Shown here: positions 14,052 through 22,639 of the stretch, one piece after another
Layout of the letters: every line of letters starts with the position of its first letter
Position numbering within the stretch: the stretch's first letter is position 1
Assembly (NCBI GenBank): GCA_045541475.1
Contig: JAZQJI010000049.1
Coordinates: 1-22,953 of the forward strand
Reading direction: 5' to 3'
DNA from: RGIG3077 sp045541475
GTDB lineage: Bacteria > Bacillota > Clostridia > Oscillospirales > Ruminococcaceae
Length of the DNA: 22,953 nucleotides
The notes under the pieces: model-generated
Told to the model about the DNA's origin: nothing
The model's input: only the letters and a program-made list of their open reading frames with translations
Databases searched by the model: none
Translations under genes and position numbers: made by a program

Positions 14052-14927
14052 ATGAAATTTTACACAAAGGCTTTATGTACGGCGGTTTCGGCAATGCTTC
14101 TTGCATCGTGCAGTGCAGTTAACCAAAGTAAAAGCGAAATTTCCGAATCCGCAAGCGGTAATACTCAAACCGAAAACAAAACACAGCAAATTACAACGCC
14201 TGCAACAACAGCAGCCCAAATACAAACAACCGCAACAGCAACAACAACTGTAACCACAGTTGTTACAACTGTGGCAACAACGGTTGCAACAACCACCACT
14301 GTCGCAACAACTGCCGCTCCAATTATTCCGATAAAGGAAAGCTACAACGGCATTGACGTAAGTAGATGGCAGGGCACTGTGGATTTTGAAAGCGTGCGCC
14401 AAAGCGGTGTGGAAATGGTTTACATAAAAGCGGGCGATAATTATCAAACGGATATCTGCTTTGAGCAGAACGCAGAAAAAGCACAAAACGCCGGACTTTT
14501 AAAAGGTTTTTACTTTTATGTAACGGCAGGAAACGTAAGCGAGGCAACCGCACAGGCAGAGTATTTTGCGCAGCTTCTTTCACAAAAGGAATATGAATGT
14601 CGTCCTGCGGTTGATTTTGAAGCGTTCGGTAATCTTTCGGTTGAAAGCATAAACGCCATAGCGCTTGAATTTGCGCAGACTCTTGAAGAAGAAACGGGCA
14701 TAACGCCTATATTCTACACCGATGCCGATAACGCTGATATCTGGTGCGAAGAACTGACGAAATATCCGCTGTGGATTGCCGATTATGATGCAAATCCGCC
14801 TGCAAGCATTGGCAAGTGGCAAGCTTACTCAGGCTTTCAATATTCCTGCACGGGCGTGGTTGAAGGCATAACCGAAAATGTGGTTGACCTGGATATTTTT
14901 ACGAGCAATGTATTAATTGCGCAATAA
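14052..14927 (+). CDS. GH25 lysozyme-like lipoprotein
   Basis: A surface-anchored muramidase-like protein of 291 residues. The signal peptide ends in LASC (Cys20), followed by a Ser/Gln-rich then Thr/Val/Ala-rich linker (about 21-90). The GH25 domain (97-288) has NGIDVSRWQG (Asp102), the strand VYIKAG, GFYFYVT, the catalytic-site strand PAVDFE (Asp188, Glu190), PLWIADYD and the final VVDLDIF (Asp279, Asp281). GH25 enzymes cleave the MurNAc-GlcNAc bond of peptidoglycan; here the anchored form suggests self wall remodelling rather than release. AAGGAG (14041-14046) lies inside the end of the kinase gene, 2 bases separate the genes, and translation is probably coupled. The linker DNA contains overlapping palindromes. 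The family assignment is secure. Confidence 0.93.
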   Translation: MKFYTKALCTAVSAMLLASCSAVNQSKSEISESASGNTQTENKTQQITTPATTAAQIQTTATATTTVTTVVTTVATTVATTTTVATTAAPIIPIKESYNGIDVSRWQGTVDFESVRQSGVEMVYIKAGDNYQTDICFEQNAEKAQNAGLLKGFYFYVTAGNVSEATAQAEYFAQLLSQKEYECRPAVDFEAFGNLSVESINAIALEFAQTLEEETGITPIFYTDADNADIWCEELTKYPLWIADYDANPPASIGKWQAYSGFQYSCTGVVEGITENVVDLDIFTSNVLIAQ

Positions 14928-14950
14928 ACATCAAAAAGTGCATTAAGGCA

Positions 14951-14979
14951 TTGACTTTAAGGCTGTTTTATATTATACT
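14951..14979 (+). promoter_or_regulatory. Promoter for the CNNM/CorC-type gene
   Basis: TTGACT (14951-14956), 17-base spacer, TATACT (14974-14979). The leader of about 85 bases contains a hairpin GGGCAAA/TTTGCCC (15023-15029 with 15038-15044) ending 25 bases before the start codon. Confidence 0.75.
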
Positions 14980-15069
14980 TTTTAGTGTATGTAAATATAT
15001 TTTTATATAGCAAAAAAATCTTGGGCAAATATAACGTTTTGCCCTGTTAAGAAAGAAAGGGATACCTTT

Positions 15070-16398
15070 ATGGACACCGATGGGTGTATATTGTTTTTAT
15101 CGTTAGCGGCAGCAGTTTTGATTATCAGAGCGATTTTTTCCGCTTTTGAAAATGCCGTTACCGAAGTTTCCGACCAGGAATTGAAATCCCTGGCGTCATC
15201 AAACAAAAAGTACAAAAGGCTTAGCCGTCTTTCCTCAAATCCTGCAAAAATGCTGCTTACCTTTTCGGCACACAGGGTTATATCAGCGTGCGTCTGCACA
15301 TCATGTGCGCTTATAGCGGCAATGGGGTATATTTCCGAGCACGCTCCCAATCTGATAGAAAACAAGGCGATTTTTGCTGTCGGCACAGTTCTGTGTGCAA
15401 TTGTTTTCTGCGCGTTGATGATGATTTTAGCCGACTTTTTGCCCAAAACCTTAACAGAAAAATCAAGCAACAGCTTTGCGGCTTTCGCTTCAATGCCTGT
15501 GTCTTTGCTGATTACGTTGTATTCTCCGTTAACATTCGTTCTGGCTCTTGCAGATAAAGGTCTGCGCAAACTTGCAGGACTTAACGCAAAAGACAAAAAT
15601 GAAATTGTTACGGAAGAAAAAATATTGATGATGCTTGAAGCAGGAAACGAAACAGGTGTTATTGAATCGAGCGAAAAGGAAATGATAAATAATATCTTTG
15701 AGTTTGATGATGTCTGCGTAAACGAGGTTATGACGCACCGTACCGAGCTTGTTGCGGTTGATGCGCAAACACCTGCGCAGGAGCTTGTAAAGCTTGCAAT
15801 TGAAGAAGGCTTTTCAAGAATACCGGTTTACGAAAATTCTATCGACAGCATTGTGGGCGTGGTGTATGTAAAAGATTTGCTTTGCCTTATTGTTGACGGA
15901 ACGGACAAAAGCCTTTCTGTGCGCAATTTTATGCGTGAAGCGCTTTACGTGCCCGAAACCAACACCTGCGCTGAGGTTTTTGACTCCTTAAGCACAAGCA
16001 AAAACCATTTTGCCGTTGTTGTTGATGAATACGGCGGAACAGCGGGTATTGTTACCATGGAAGATTTGATAGAAGAAATTGTCGGAAATATCCAAGATGA
16101 ATACGACGATGAAGAATCCGAATTTTCATGCATAGCTGAAAATGTTTATTCAGTAAGCGGCAGCGCTGCACCTGATGATGTTTTTGCACAGCTTGACACG
16201 GCTTTGCCCGAAGACTGCGAATACGCAACGATGAATGCACTTTATGTAGATATCTTGGGCAGAATACCCGAAAAGGACGAAACCCCCAAGGTTGAGTTTT
16301 TGAATCTTGAACTTATGCCTACGCTTGTTGAAGATAACTGGGTATCGAGAATTAAAATTACAAAAATTGTAAAACAGAAAGAAAATTCAGAAGAATAA
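15070..16398 (+). CDS. CNNM/CorC-HlyC family membrane transporter
   Basis: A 442-residue membrane protein of the hemolysin-C/CorC family, linked to magnesium or other divalent cation export. An N-terminal DUF21/CNNM membrane domain (about 1-195, with membrane segments near 8-24, 70-90, 100-122 and 138-162) is followed by an acidic helix (EEKILMMLE), then a CBS pair: EVMTHRTE, FSRIPVYE (249-255) and, in the second repeat, VVVDEYGGTAGIVTMEDLIEEIVG (in parts, 317-339). A CorC_HlyC domain occupies about 352-435. The order and length match the family. The CBS pair may bind Mg-ATP. AAAGGG lies 8 bases before the ATG. It has its own promoter and is followed 54 bases later by a lipoprotein gene. The word hemolysin in the family name should not be taken as function. 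Confidence 0.93.
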   Translation: MDTDGCILFLSLAAAVLIIRAIFSAFENAVTEVSDQELKSLASSNKKYKRLSRLSSNPAKMLLTFSAHRVISACVCTSCALIAAMGYISEHAPNLIENKAIFAVGTVLCAIVFCALMMILADFLPKTLTEKSSNSFAAFASMPVSLLITLYSPLTFVLALADKGLRKLAGLNAKDKNEIVTEEKILMMLEAGNETGVIESSEKEMINNIFEFDDVCVNEVMTHRTELVAVDAQTPAQELVKLAIEEGFSRIPVYENSIDSIVGVVYVKDLLCLIVDGTDKSLSVRNFMREALYVPETNTCAEVFDSLSTSKNHFAVVVDEYGGTAGIVTMEDLIEEIVGNIQDEYDDEESEFSCIAENVYSVSGSAAPDDVFAQLDTALPEDCEYATMNALYVDILGRIPEKDETPKVEFLNLELMPTLVEDNWVSRIKITKIVKQKENSEE

Positions 16399-16452
16399 TA
16401 ATTATTATAGGGTAGATTGATTTTAAGGGGACAACGGAAAGTGATAAAACCT

Positions 16453-17625
16453 ATGCAGCTGAAGAAAAAAATCTTCTCTGCGCTGATGTGCGCAGTCGTT
16501 TTGCTTAAATTTGCCGCCTGCGCCGATAATACGCAAAATCAAAGCGGCGGCAAAAGCAGCACCGAGGAAAGTCTTGCACAAAGAGAAAGTGTGGACGAAC
16601 CCATAACCGCTGACGAACAGCTTACCGACAGAGAATATACCGTTTATGTTGACCTTATTGAAGGTATAACGGAAAGGCAAACACCAATAACCTTGAGCCT
16701 TAGCGCCACAAAGGATGAGCTTGCAAACGCTTATGCGGCACTGCTTGTAACTTCGGCCGGCAATATGCTTTATATGCCCAGAGAATATACCTACAATTAC
16801 AACGTTGATACGGGCAAGGTTATAGAAGTGCACATAAACTACGCAATTTCAGCACAGCAGGCAGTTGATATGAACATTGCCGTGCGCGAAAAAGCAGATG
16901 AGATTTTATCTGAAATAACTCCCGGAATGTCGCAGACGGATATTGTTGCATATTTTCATGATACAATAATTACAAACTGCGAATACAGTGAAACCGCTAA
17001 CAGCGATAATGTTTACGGCTGCCTTGTCGAAGGCAAGGCCGTGTGTGAAGGATATTCACGTGCAATGCAGTACCTTTGCTCGCTTACTGATGTACGCTGT
17101 ATAATTGTAACGGGCATTGCCGATGAAGACCACATGTGGAATATGGTTGAAATTGACAAACAGTGGTATCACATTGATTTGACATGGGACGACCCAAAAT
17201 ATAATCCGCCGATTGATGATTATGTTTCACACACATACCACAACATCACAACCGAAGAAATAAGCGCGGACCACTACATCGACGAGAGCAGCTTTACCGT
17301 GCCCAAGGCAACCGCAACTGCGGCTAATCACTACGTTTACACAAGCACCTTGTTTGATTCGTACGAAGAAAGCCTTAACTATCTGCCACGGGTTATGAGC
17401 AATGCGGCAGAGCAGGGCAAGAGCAATATTTCCATAAAATTTTCTAATAAAGATGCGTTTGAAAAAACCTGCAGCGAGCTTTTTGACTCAAGCAACAGTG
17501 ATATTTCTGATGTGATTGACGATGCAAACGAAATGCTTTTAGATAAAAAAATCACAAAAACAAATATTTCGTACATGACAGACGATGTATATTTGATAAT
17601 TAAAATCAGCTTTGAAACCGAATAA
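16453..17625 (+). CDS. Transglutaminase-like lipoprotein
   Basis: A 390-residue predicted lipoprotein with a transglutaminase/protease-like core. The signal peptide MQLKKKIFSALMCAVVLLKF ends at AAC (Cys23), followed by a polar linker. The core has the Cys-His-Asp triad: GKAVCEGYS with Cys198, EDHMWNMV with His227 and HIDLTWDD with Asp242. This layout occurs in bacterial surface proteins that act as cysteine proteases or cross-linking enzymes; the substrate here is unknown. A C-terminal segment of about 120 residues after the core is not recognised. The ATG at 16453 gives the best signal peptide, with GGAAAG 11 bases upstream; GTG 16441 in the same frame is an alternative adding four residues. 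Genes before and after are close enough for one transcript. Confidence 0.88.
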   Translation: MQLKKKIFSALMCAVVLLKFAACADNTQNQSGGKSSTEESLAQRESVDEPITADEQLTDREYTVYVDLIEGITERQTPITLSLSATKDELANAYAALLVTSAGNMLYMPREYTYNYNVDTGKVIEVHINYAISAQQAVDMNIAVREKADEILSEITPGMSQTDIVAYFHDTIITNCEYSETANSDNVYGCLVEGKAVCEGYSRAMQYLCSLTDVRCIIVTGIADEDHMWNMVEIDKQWYHIDLTWDDPKYNPPIDDYVSHTYHNITTEEISADHYIDESSFTVPKATATAANHYVYTSTLFDSYEESLNYLPRVMSNAAEQGKSNISIKFSNKDAFEKTCSELFDSSNSDISDVIDDANEMLLDKKITKTNISYMTDDVYLIIKISFETE

Positions 17626-17664
17626 ATTCAAAAGGATTAAATTCACAGAAAGGAATGATAATTT

Positions 17665-18666
17665 ATGTACTCTGCAAAAACAGTGCTGCACAAAGGGCTT
17701 GAGTGTATTGAGCTTAAATGCGACAGCTACACCGCAATTGTAGCACACATATTGGGCGGAAATGTTCTGAGATTGCGTCAGACGCAGAAAAACGTTGAGG
17801 TTTTCAGATACCGCGAGGATAAAAGCATTGAAGAGGTTGCCGATTCTATTGAGATTTACGGCCTGCCCACAATGTATTTCCCTAACAGACTTGACAACGG
17901 CGTTTTAAAGGCAAGTGATTATACTTACCATTTGCCCGTTAACGAAAAAGCACCCTTCAACAACACTCTGCACGGATTTTTGCACCGCAGACCTTATAAA
18001 ATAGACTCGCTTGAAGAAAACGGCTGTGCAAAATGCGTCATCAGCTATCTTTACGATGAAAACGACGAGTATTTTCAGTATCTGCCGATAAAGTTTAAGG
18101 CGGTTTTAGAGCTTAGCCTTGATGATAACGGACTTTTGCACAAGTTTACACTTTGCAATTTAAGCGACAGACAAATGCCTATAAGCGTGGCAACGCACAC
18201 AACAATTAATGCACCTTTTGTTGATGGAGCAAAACAGGAAGATATCCGCGTTAAAGCGCCCATAGGCAAAAAGTGCGAGCTTAACGCACGCTGCCTGCCC
18301 ACCGAAAATTATCTTGACTTGACCGATTATGATAAAGAATACATAAACGGAGATAAAAAGACAGTTTTGTGCGTTGTTGATAACGAAATGTACTTTGCGC
18401 AGAGCATGGAGCTTGACGGCAAGACTTTCCACGGAATTACAGCGACGGATATCGCATCGGGTACTCGTATTGATTATGAAATTTCAGAAGAATACGGCTT
18501 CTGGATTTTCTGGAATCAGCAGGGATTTGAAGGCTATTTCTGCCCGGAACCCATGAGCGCGATGATAAATTCGCCCAACCTTGAAAATTCAAAGAATATC
18601 AGCGGATACCGCGAAATTGCACCCAATGATGAGTTTTCATGCTGGCAGAAATTTTCAGTTAAATAA
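17665..18666 (+). CDS. Aldose 1-epimerase-like protein
   Basis: A cytoplasmic 333-residue protein of the galactose-mutarotase fold, predicted to interconvert sugar anomers. Supporting motifs are FPNRLDNG (72-79), the LHGFLHRRP block (102-110, His103 and His107), the SVATHTTINAPF strand with His178 at the position of the family's catalytic His, and GYFCPEPMSAMINSPN (290-305) with Glu295 as a candidate base. Substrate is not readable; glucose or galactose is typical, and some relatives act on phosphorylated sugars. AGAAAGGAATG at 17648-17658 serves as ribosome binding site. It is 39 bases after the transglutaminase-like gene and directly ahead of the cellobiose phosphorylase gene, which releases glucose and alpha-glucose 1-phosphate, so a role with those sugars is plausible. 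The family call is good. Confidence 0.88.
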   Translation: MYSAKTVLHKGLECIELKCDSYTAIVAHILGGNVLRLRQTQKNVEVFRYREDKSIEEVADSIEIYGLPTMYFPNRLDNGVLKASDYTYHLPVNEKAPFNNTLHGFLHRRPYKIDSLEENGCAKCVISYLYDENDEYFQYLPIKFKAVLELSLDDNGLLHKFTLCNLSDRQMPISVATHTTINAPFVDGAKQEDIRVKAPIGKKCELNARCLPTENYLDLTDYDKEYINGDKKTVLCVVDNEMYFAQSMELDGKTFHGITATDIASGTRIDYEISEEYGFWIFWNQQGFEGYFCPEPMSAMINSPNLENSKNISGYREIAPNDEFSCWQKFSVK

Positions 18667-18697
18667 GCTTTTGTGAAAATTGCTCAATTTTCGGCTT
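18665..18697 (+). terminator. Weak terminator-like hairpin after the epimerase gene
   Basis: GAAAATTG (18675-18682) pairs with CAATTTTC (18685-18692), and AAGC/GCTT can pair outside it. No continuous T run follows (GATATTTCTAT), so termination is uncertain. Confidence 0.35.
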
Positions 18698-18719
18698 GAT
18701 ATTTCTATACCGGATACAA

Positions 18720-18757
18720 TAAAACATCTTGAAAAATTTGATGTTTTACAGTATAAT
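18720..18757 (+). promoter_or_regulatory. Cellobiose phosphorylase promoter with overlapping inverted repeat
   Basis: TTGAAA (18729-18734), 17-base spacer, TATAAT (18752-18757) is a near-consensus promoter. The inverted repeat TAAAACATC (18720-18728) and GATGTTTTA (18740-18748) brackets the -35 exactly, with the right arm in the spacer, so a bound repressor would block the polymerase. The leader then holds ATGCGT/ACGCAT (18769-18774 with 18787-18792) and CCGCAT/ATGCGG (18808-18813 with 18826-18831). Confidence 0.65.
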
Positions 18758-18852
18758 ATAATGTGTGTATGCGTTGAGAGTGCCCGACGCATAAAATCAA
18801 AATGATTCCGCATAAATCGGCACTAATGCGGAGAAATGGACGGTTTTTGAAT

Positions 18853-21288
18853 ATGAAATTTGGCTATTTTGATGACGTCAATAAAGAATACGTCATAACT
18901 TCACCTAAAACGCCCTACCCCTGGATTAACTACCTGGGAACACAGAGCTTCTTCTCGCTTATTTCCAACACAGCGGGCGGATATCATTTCTACAAGGACG
19001 CAAGATTGCGCAGAATTACTCGTTATCGTTACAACAACGTACCCGTTGATATGGGCGGTCGTTATTTTTACATAAACGAAAACGGTACAGTTTGGTCACC
19101 CGGCTGGTCACCCGTAAAGACAGAGCTTGATTTTTACGAGTGCCGTCACGGTATGGGCTACACAGTTATCAAGGGCAAGAAGAACGACCTTTCTGCTGAG
19201 GTTACTTTCTTCGTTCCCGAAGATTACAACGGCGAAATTCAAAAGGTTGTTCTTAAAAACGAGAGCGACAACAAGAAGAGCTTCAAGCTGTTCTCCTTCC
19301 TTGAATTCTGCCTTTGGAATGCTCAGGATGACTCCACAAACTTCCAGAGAAACTTCAACACCGGTGAAGTGGAAATCGAAAGCTCAACAATCTTCCACAA
19401 GACAGAATATAAAGAGCGTCGTGATCACTTTGCATTCTATTCTGTTAACGCACAGATTAACGGCTTTGATACAGACAGAGAGTCCTTCCTCGGTCTTTAC
19501 AACGGTTTTGAAGCTCCTCAGACAGTAATGAGCGGCAGACCTAACAACTCCGTTGCTGACGGTTGGTCACCCGTTGCTTCTCACTACATTGAAATTACAC
19601 TTAAGCCCGGCGAAACCAAGGAGCTTGTATTTATTCTTGGCTACGTTGAAAATGCTTATGAAGAAAAATTCAACGCAGACGGCTCAATGAACAAATCAAA
19701 AGCCTATGCAATGATAAACCAGTTCAACACAGCTGCTAAGGCTGACGAAGCTCTTGAAGCTCTCAAATCAAGCTGGGAAACTCTCCTTTCCAAGTACACA
19801 ATTGAATCTGCTGACGAAAAGCTTAACCGTATGGTTAATATCTGGAATCAGTATCAGTGTATGGTAACCTTCAATATGTCCCGTTCTGCTTCCTACTTTG
19901 AAAGCGGTATCGGCAGAGGCATGGGCTTCAGAGATTCCAACCAGGACCTTCTCGGATTTGTTCATCAGATTCCCGAGAGAGCAAGAGAGAGAATTCTCGA
20001 TTTGGCTGCAACTCAGCTTGAAGACGGCGGATGCTACCACCAGTATCAGCCCCTTACCAAGAAGGGTAACGACGAAATCGGCGGCAACTTCTCCGATGAC
20101 CCGTTGTGGATGATTCTTTCCACAGCTGCATATATCAAGGAAACAGGCGATTGGGCAATCCTCGAAGAGTCCGTTCCCTATGATAACGACGAAAGCAAGG
20201 CACAGTCCATGCTGCACCACCTCCGTCAGAGCTTCTGGCACGTTGCAGAAAACGTTGGCCCTCACGGATTGCCTCTTATGGGCAGAGCTGACTGGAACGA
20301 CTGCCTCAACCTCAACTGCTTCTCCACGACTCCCGGCGAAAGCTTCCAGACAACCGAATCCAAGGACGGCAAGGTTGCTGAATCTGTAATGGTTGCTGCA
20401 TTGTTTACATACGCAGGTCCCGAATACGTTGCTATCTGCAAAAAGATGGGCGAAGATGCTGAGGCTGAAAAGGCTCAGGCTGCTATCGACAAAATGGCAG
20501 AAACAATCATGCGTGACGGTTGGGACGGCGAATGGTTCCTCAGAGCTTACGATGATTACGGCAAGAAGATCGGTTCTAAGGAATGCGAAGAAGGTAAAAT
20601 CTTTATCGAATCACAGGGCTTTGCAGTTATGTCCGGTCTTGGTAAGGAAGACGGTAAGGATATCCTTGCACTTGACAGCGTAAAGAAATATCTTGATACA
20701 AAATACGGTCTTGTTCTCAACAATCCCGCATTTACAAAGTATTATATCGAATACGGCGAAATCTCCACATATCCCGCAGGATATAAGGAAAACGCAGGTA
20801 TTTTCTGCCACAACAACGCATGGATTATCTGCGCTGAGGCTGCAGTAGGCAGGGGCGACATGGCGTTTGAATACTATTCCAAGATTGCACCCGCATATCT
20901 TGAAGATATCTCTGATATTCACCGCACAGAGCCTTACGTATACGCACAGATGATTGCAGGTAAGGATGCAGGCCGTCACGGTGAGGCTAAGAACTCCTGG
21001 TTGACAGGTACTGCTGCTTGGAACTTTGTTGCAATTTCTCAGTGGATTCTCGGTATCATTCCCTCATGGGAAGGCTTGTCCGTAGATCCTTGTATTCCTA
21101 AGGAATGGGATGGCTTCAAGGTGACACGTGCTTACAGAGGCGCAACATACGAAATTACATTTACAAACCCCAACCACGTTTCAAAGGGTATAGCTTCCGT
21201 AATTGTTGACGGCAAGGCTATCGAAGGAAATGTTCTGCCCGTATTTGAGGACGGAAATGTTCATCTTGTTGAGGTTGTAATGGGCTAA
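18853..21288 (+). CDS. cbp: Cellobiose phosphorylase (GH94)
   Basis: Cytoplasmic enzyme that splits cellobiose with phosphate to alpha-glucose 1-phosphate and glucose. Starting at ATG 18853 the product is 811 residues, which I recall as the length of the Clostridium thermocellum enzyme, and begins MKFGYFDDVNKEYVIT as that family does; the frame is open back to ATG 18802, but that would add 17 non-family residues. Visible family segments are TPYPWINYLG, SNTAGGYHFYKDARLRRITRY, GMGFRDSNQDLLGF (357-370) and RADWNDCLN, where Asp483 matches the proposed general acid. No signal peptide. The ribosome binding site is poor (GGACGG at 18838-18843). Codon use is richer in C-ending codons (TTC, AAC, CTC) than the neighbours, suggesting high expression. 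The relation to other GH94 specificities (cellodextrin, chitobiose) is the main uncertainty. Confidence 0.93.
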   Translation: MKFGYFDDVNKEYVITSPKTPYPWINYLGTQSFFSLISNTAGGYHFYKDARLRRITRYRYNNVPVDMGGRYFYINENGTVWSPGWSPVKTELDFYECRHGMGYTVIKGKKNDLSAEVTFFVPEDYNGEIQKVVLKNESDNKKSFKLFSFLEFCLWNAQDDSTNFQRNFNTGEVEIESSTIFHKTEYKERRDHFAFYSVNAQINGFDTDRESFLGLYNGFEAPQTVMSGRPNNSVADGWSPVASHYIEITLKPGETKELVFILGYVENAYEEKFNADGSMNKSKAYAMINQFNTAAKADEALEALKSSWETLLSKYTIESADEKLNRMVNIWNQYQCMVTFNMSRSASYFESGIGRGMGFRDSNQDLLGFVHQIPERARERILDLAATQLEDGGCYHQYQPLTKKGNDEIGGNFSDDPLWMILSTAAYIKETGDWAILEESVPYDNDESKAQSMLHHLRQSFWHVAENVGPHGLPLMGRADWNDCLNLNCFSTTPGESFQTTESKDGKVAESVMVAALFTYAGPEYVAICKKMGEDAEAEKAQAAIDKMAETIMRDGWDGEWFLRAYDDYGKKIGSKECEEGKIFIESQGFAVMSGLGKEDGKDILALDSVKKYLDTKYGLVLNNPAFTKYYIEYGEISTYPAGYKENAGIFCHNNAWIICAEAAVGRGDMAFEYYSKIAPAYLEDISDIHRTEPYVYAQMIAGKDAGRHGEAKNSWLTGTAAWNFVAISQWILGIIPSWEGLSVDPCIPKEWDGFKVTRAYRGATYEITFTNPNHVSKGIASVIVDGKAIEGNVLPVFEDGNVHLVEVVMG

Positions 21289-21317
21289 TTGCCTTAACAA
21301 TCGCACAAAAAATAATC

Positions 21318-21349
21318 AGGGCAGCGAAATATTACTTTTTCGCTGCCCT
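21318..21349 (+). other. Perfect 12-bp stem-loop after cellobiose phosphorylase
   Basis: AGGGCAGCGAAA (21318-21329) pairs perfectly with 21338-21349. It is preceded by an A-rich stretch and followed by TACTACAAC, not a T run. It may terminate inefficiently, protect the 3' end of the cellobiose phosphorylase message or lie in the leader of the next gene. Confidence 0.6.
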
Positions 21350-21381
21350 TACTACAACATATTTAAGGACTGACAACAAAA

Positions 21382-22608
21382 ATGATTGGTAAATTAAAAA
21401 AATATGCTTGTATTTCTCTTGCAGCAGCTGTTGCAGTTTCATCGTTTGCGTCATGCTCTTCAGATAAGGGCAAAAGCTACTTTGATATGACTTATGACGA
21501 GCTTAGCAACTATGTAACGCTTGGAGAATATAAAAATCTTGAAGTTACGCTTGATTACTACGAAGTTACCGACCTTGAAGTACAAGAGGTTATAGAAAAC
21601 GATTTTGCTTCGTTTGTTAAAGAAGTTAATGTTACACAGCGTGAAATCCGCGAAGGCGATATTGTAAACATAGACTTTGTTGGCACGATTGACGGCGAAG
21701 AATACGAAGGTAACTCGGCTGAAGATTTTGAACTGCGCATTGGTACGGGCGCCTTTGTCGATGCCGAAGAAGCTTTGCTAGGTGCTCATCTTGGCGATAC
21801 CGTTACCTTTGAGGGAACCTTTGCCGAAGACAGCGACGTTGATGAATCGCTGATTGGCAAAACAGCTGTTTTTGAAGCTACCGTTAACGAAATTACTTCA
21901 ATTACCCTGCCGCAAATGACAAACGATATTGTTTATCAGGTTACCGGTTACGAAACCTATGATGAATATATTGAAGGCTTGAAGCTGGAAATGCGAACAT
22001 ATTACGATGATCTCGCTCTTTCCAACGCAAAAACTTTGCTTTGGGTGCAGGTTTGCACAAACTCTACCTTCATAAAATATCCCAAAGATAAGTTTGCAAA
22101 GGCTAAGCAGGATTATTACGATTATCACGAAGATATTGCCGATGACTTTAACGTTTCTCTTGATGAAATGCTTATTGATTATCTTGGCGTAAGTAAGGAA
22201 CAGTTTGAAGAAAATGCCAACGAGCACGCTGCAAACGTTGTTTATGAGGATATTGTTCTTTTTGAAATCGCCAAAAAGGAAAATATAACCATATCTCAGG
22301 AAGATTACGATAAGTACGCGCAGGAATATGTAGACGACCTTATTGCACAAGCAATTGACGAAGCAGAAAAAGAAGAGAGCGAAAACAGCAATATGCTCAA
22401 TTCTGATACCAACACAATGCTTAACGGCGGAACCACCGCAGCCGAAGATGACGATGAACTTATTACATCGGTATCTCAGCTTGAGGCAATTTACGGCAAG
22501 GATTATGTTAATCAGGTTGTTTTGTATGACCTTGTACTTAATTATTTGTTTGAAAACGCAAATGTAACTTATTCCGATTATTTCCCCACGAATCAAATCC
22601 CGCAGTAA
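21382..22608 (+). CDS. FKBP/trigger-factor-like foldase lipoprotein
   Basis: A 408-residue predicted lipoprotein. The signal peptide ends in FASC (Cys25). Residues about 50-175 look like the trigger-factor core with an FKBP-type peptidyl-prolyl isomerase fold: EGDIVNIDFVGTIDGEEYEG (91-110), an FELRIGTGAF segment (116-125) and LGDTVTFEGTF (137-147). The rest, rich in charged helices (about 180-400), resembles the trigger-factor C-terminal chaperone arm, with an acidic Asn/Glu stretch near 335-365. Cytoplasmic trigger factor has a ribosome-binding N-terminus, which is absent here, so I infer an extracytoplasmic foldase helping secreted proteins. A weak AAGGA lies about 12 bases upstream of ATG 21382. 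It follows the cellobiose phosphorylase gene by 93 bases and precedes the 130-bp repeat array. The family call is good; the client proteins are unknown. Confidence 0.87.
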   Translation: MIGKLKKYACISLAAAVAVSSFASCSSDKGKSYFDMTYDELSNYVTLGEYKNLEVTLDYYEVTDLEVQEVIENDFASFVKEVNVTQREIREGDIVNIDFVGTIDGEEYEGNSAEDFELRIGTGAFVDAEEALLGAHLGDTVTFEGTFAEDSDVDESLIGKTAVFEATVNEITSITLPQMTNDIVYQVTGYETYDEYIEGLKLEMRTYYDDLALSNAKTLLWVQVCTNSTFIKYPKDKFAKAKQDYYDYHEDIADDFNVSLDEMLIDYLGVSKEQFEENANEHAANVVYEDIVLFEIAKKENITISQEDYDKYAQEYVDDLIAQAIDEAEKEESENSNMLNSDTNTMLNGGTTAAEDDDELITSVSQLEAIYGKDYVNQVVLYDLVLNYLFENANVTYSDYFPTNQIPQ

Positions 22609-22639
22609 ATCGGCATACAGTTTTAATACAACACAAAAG

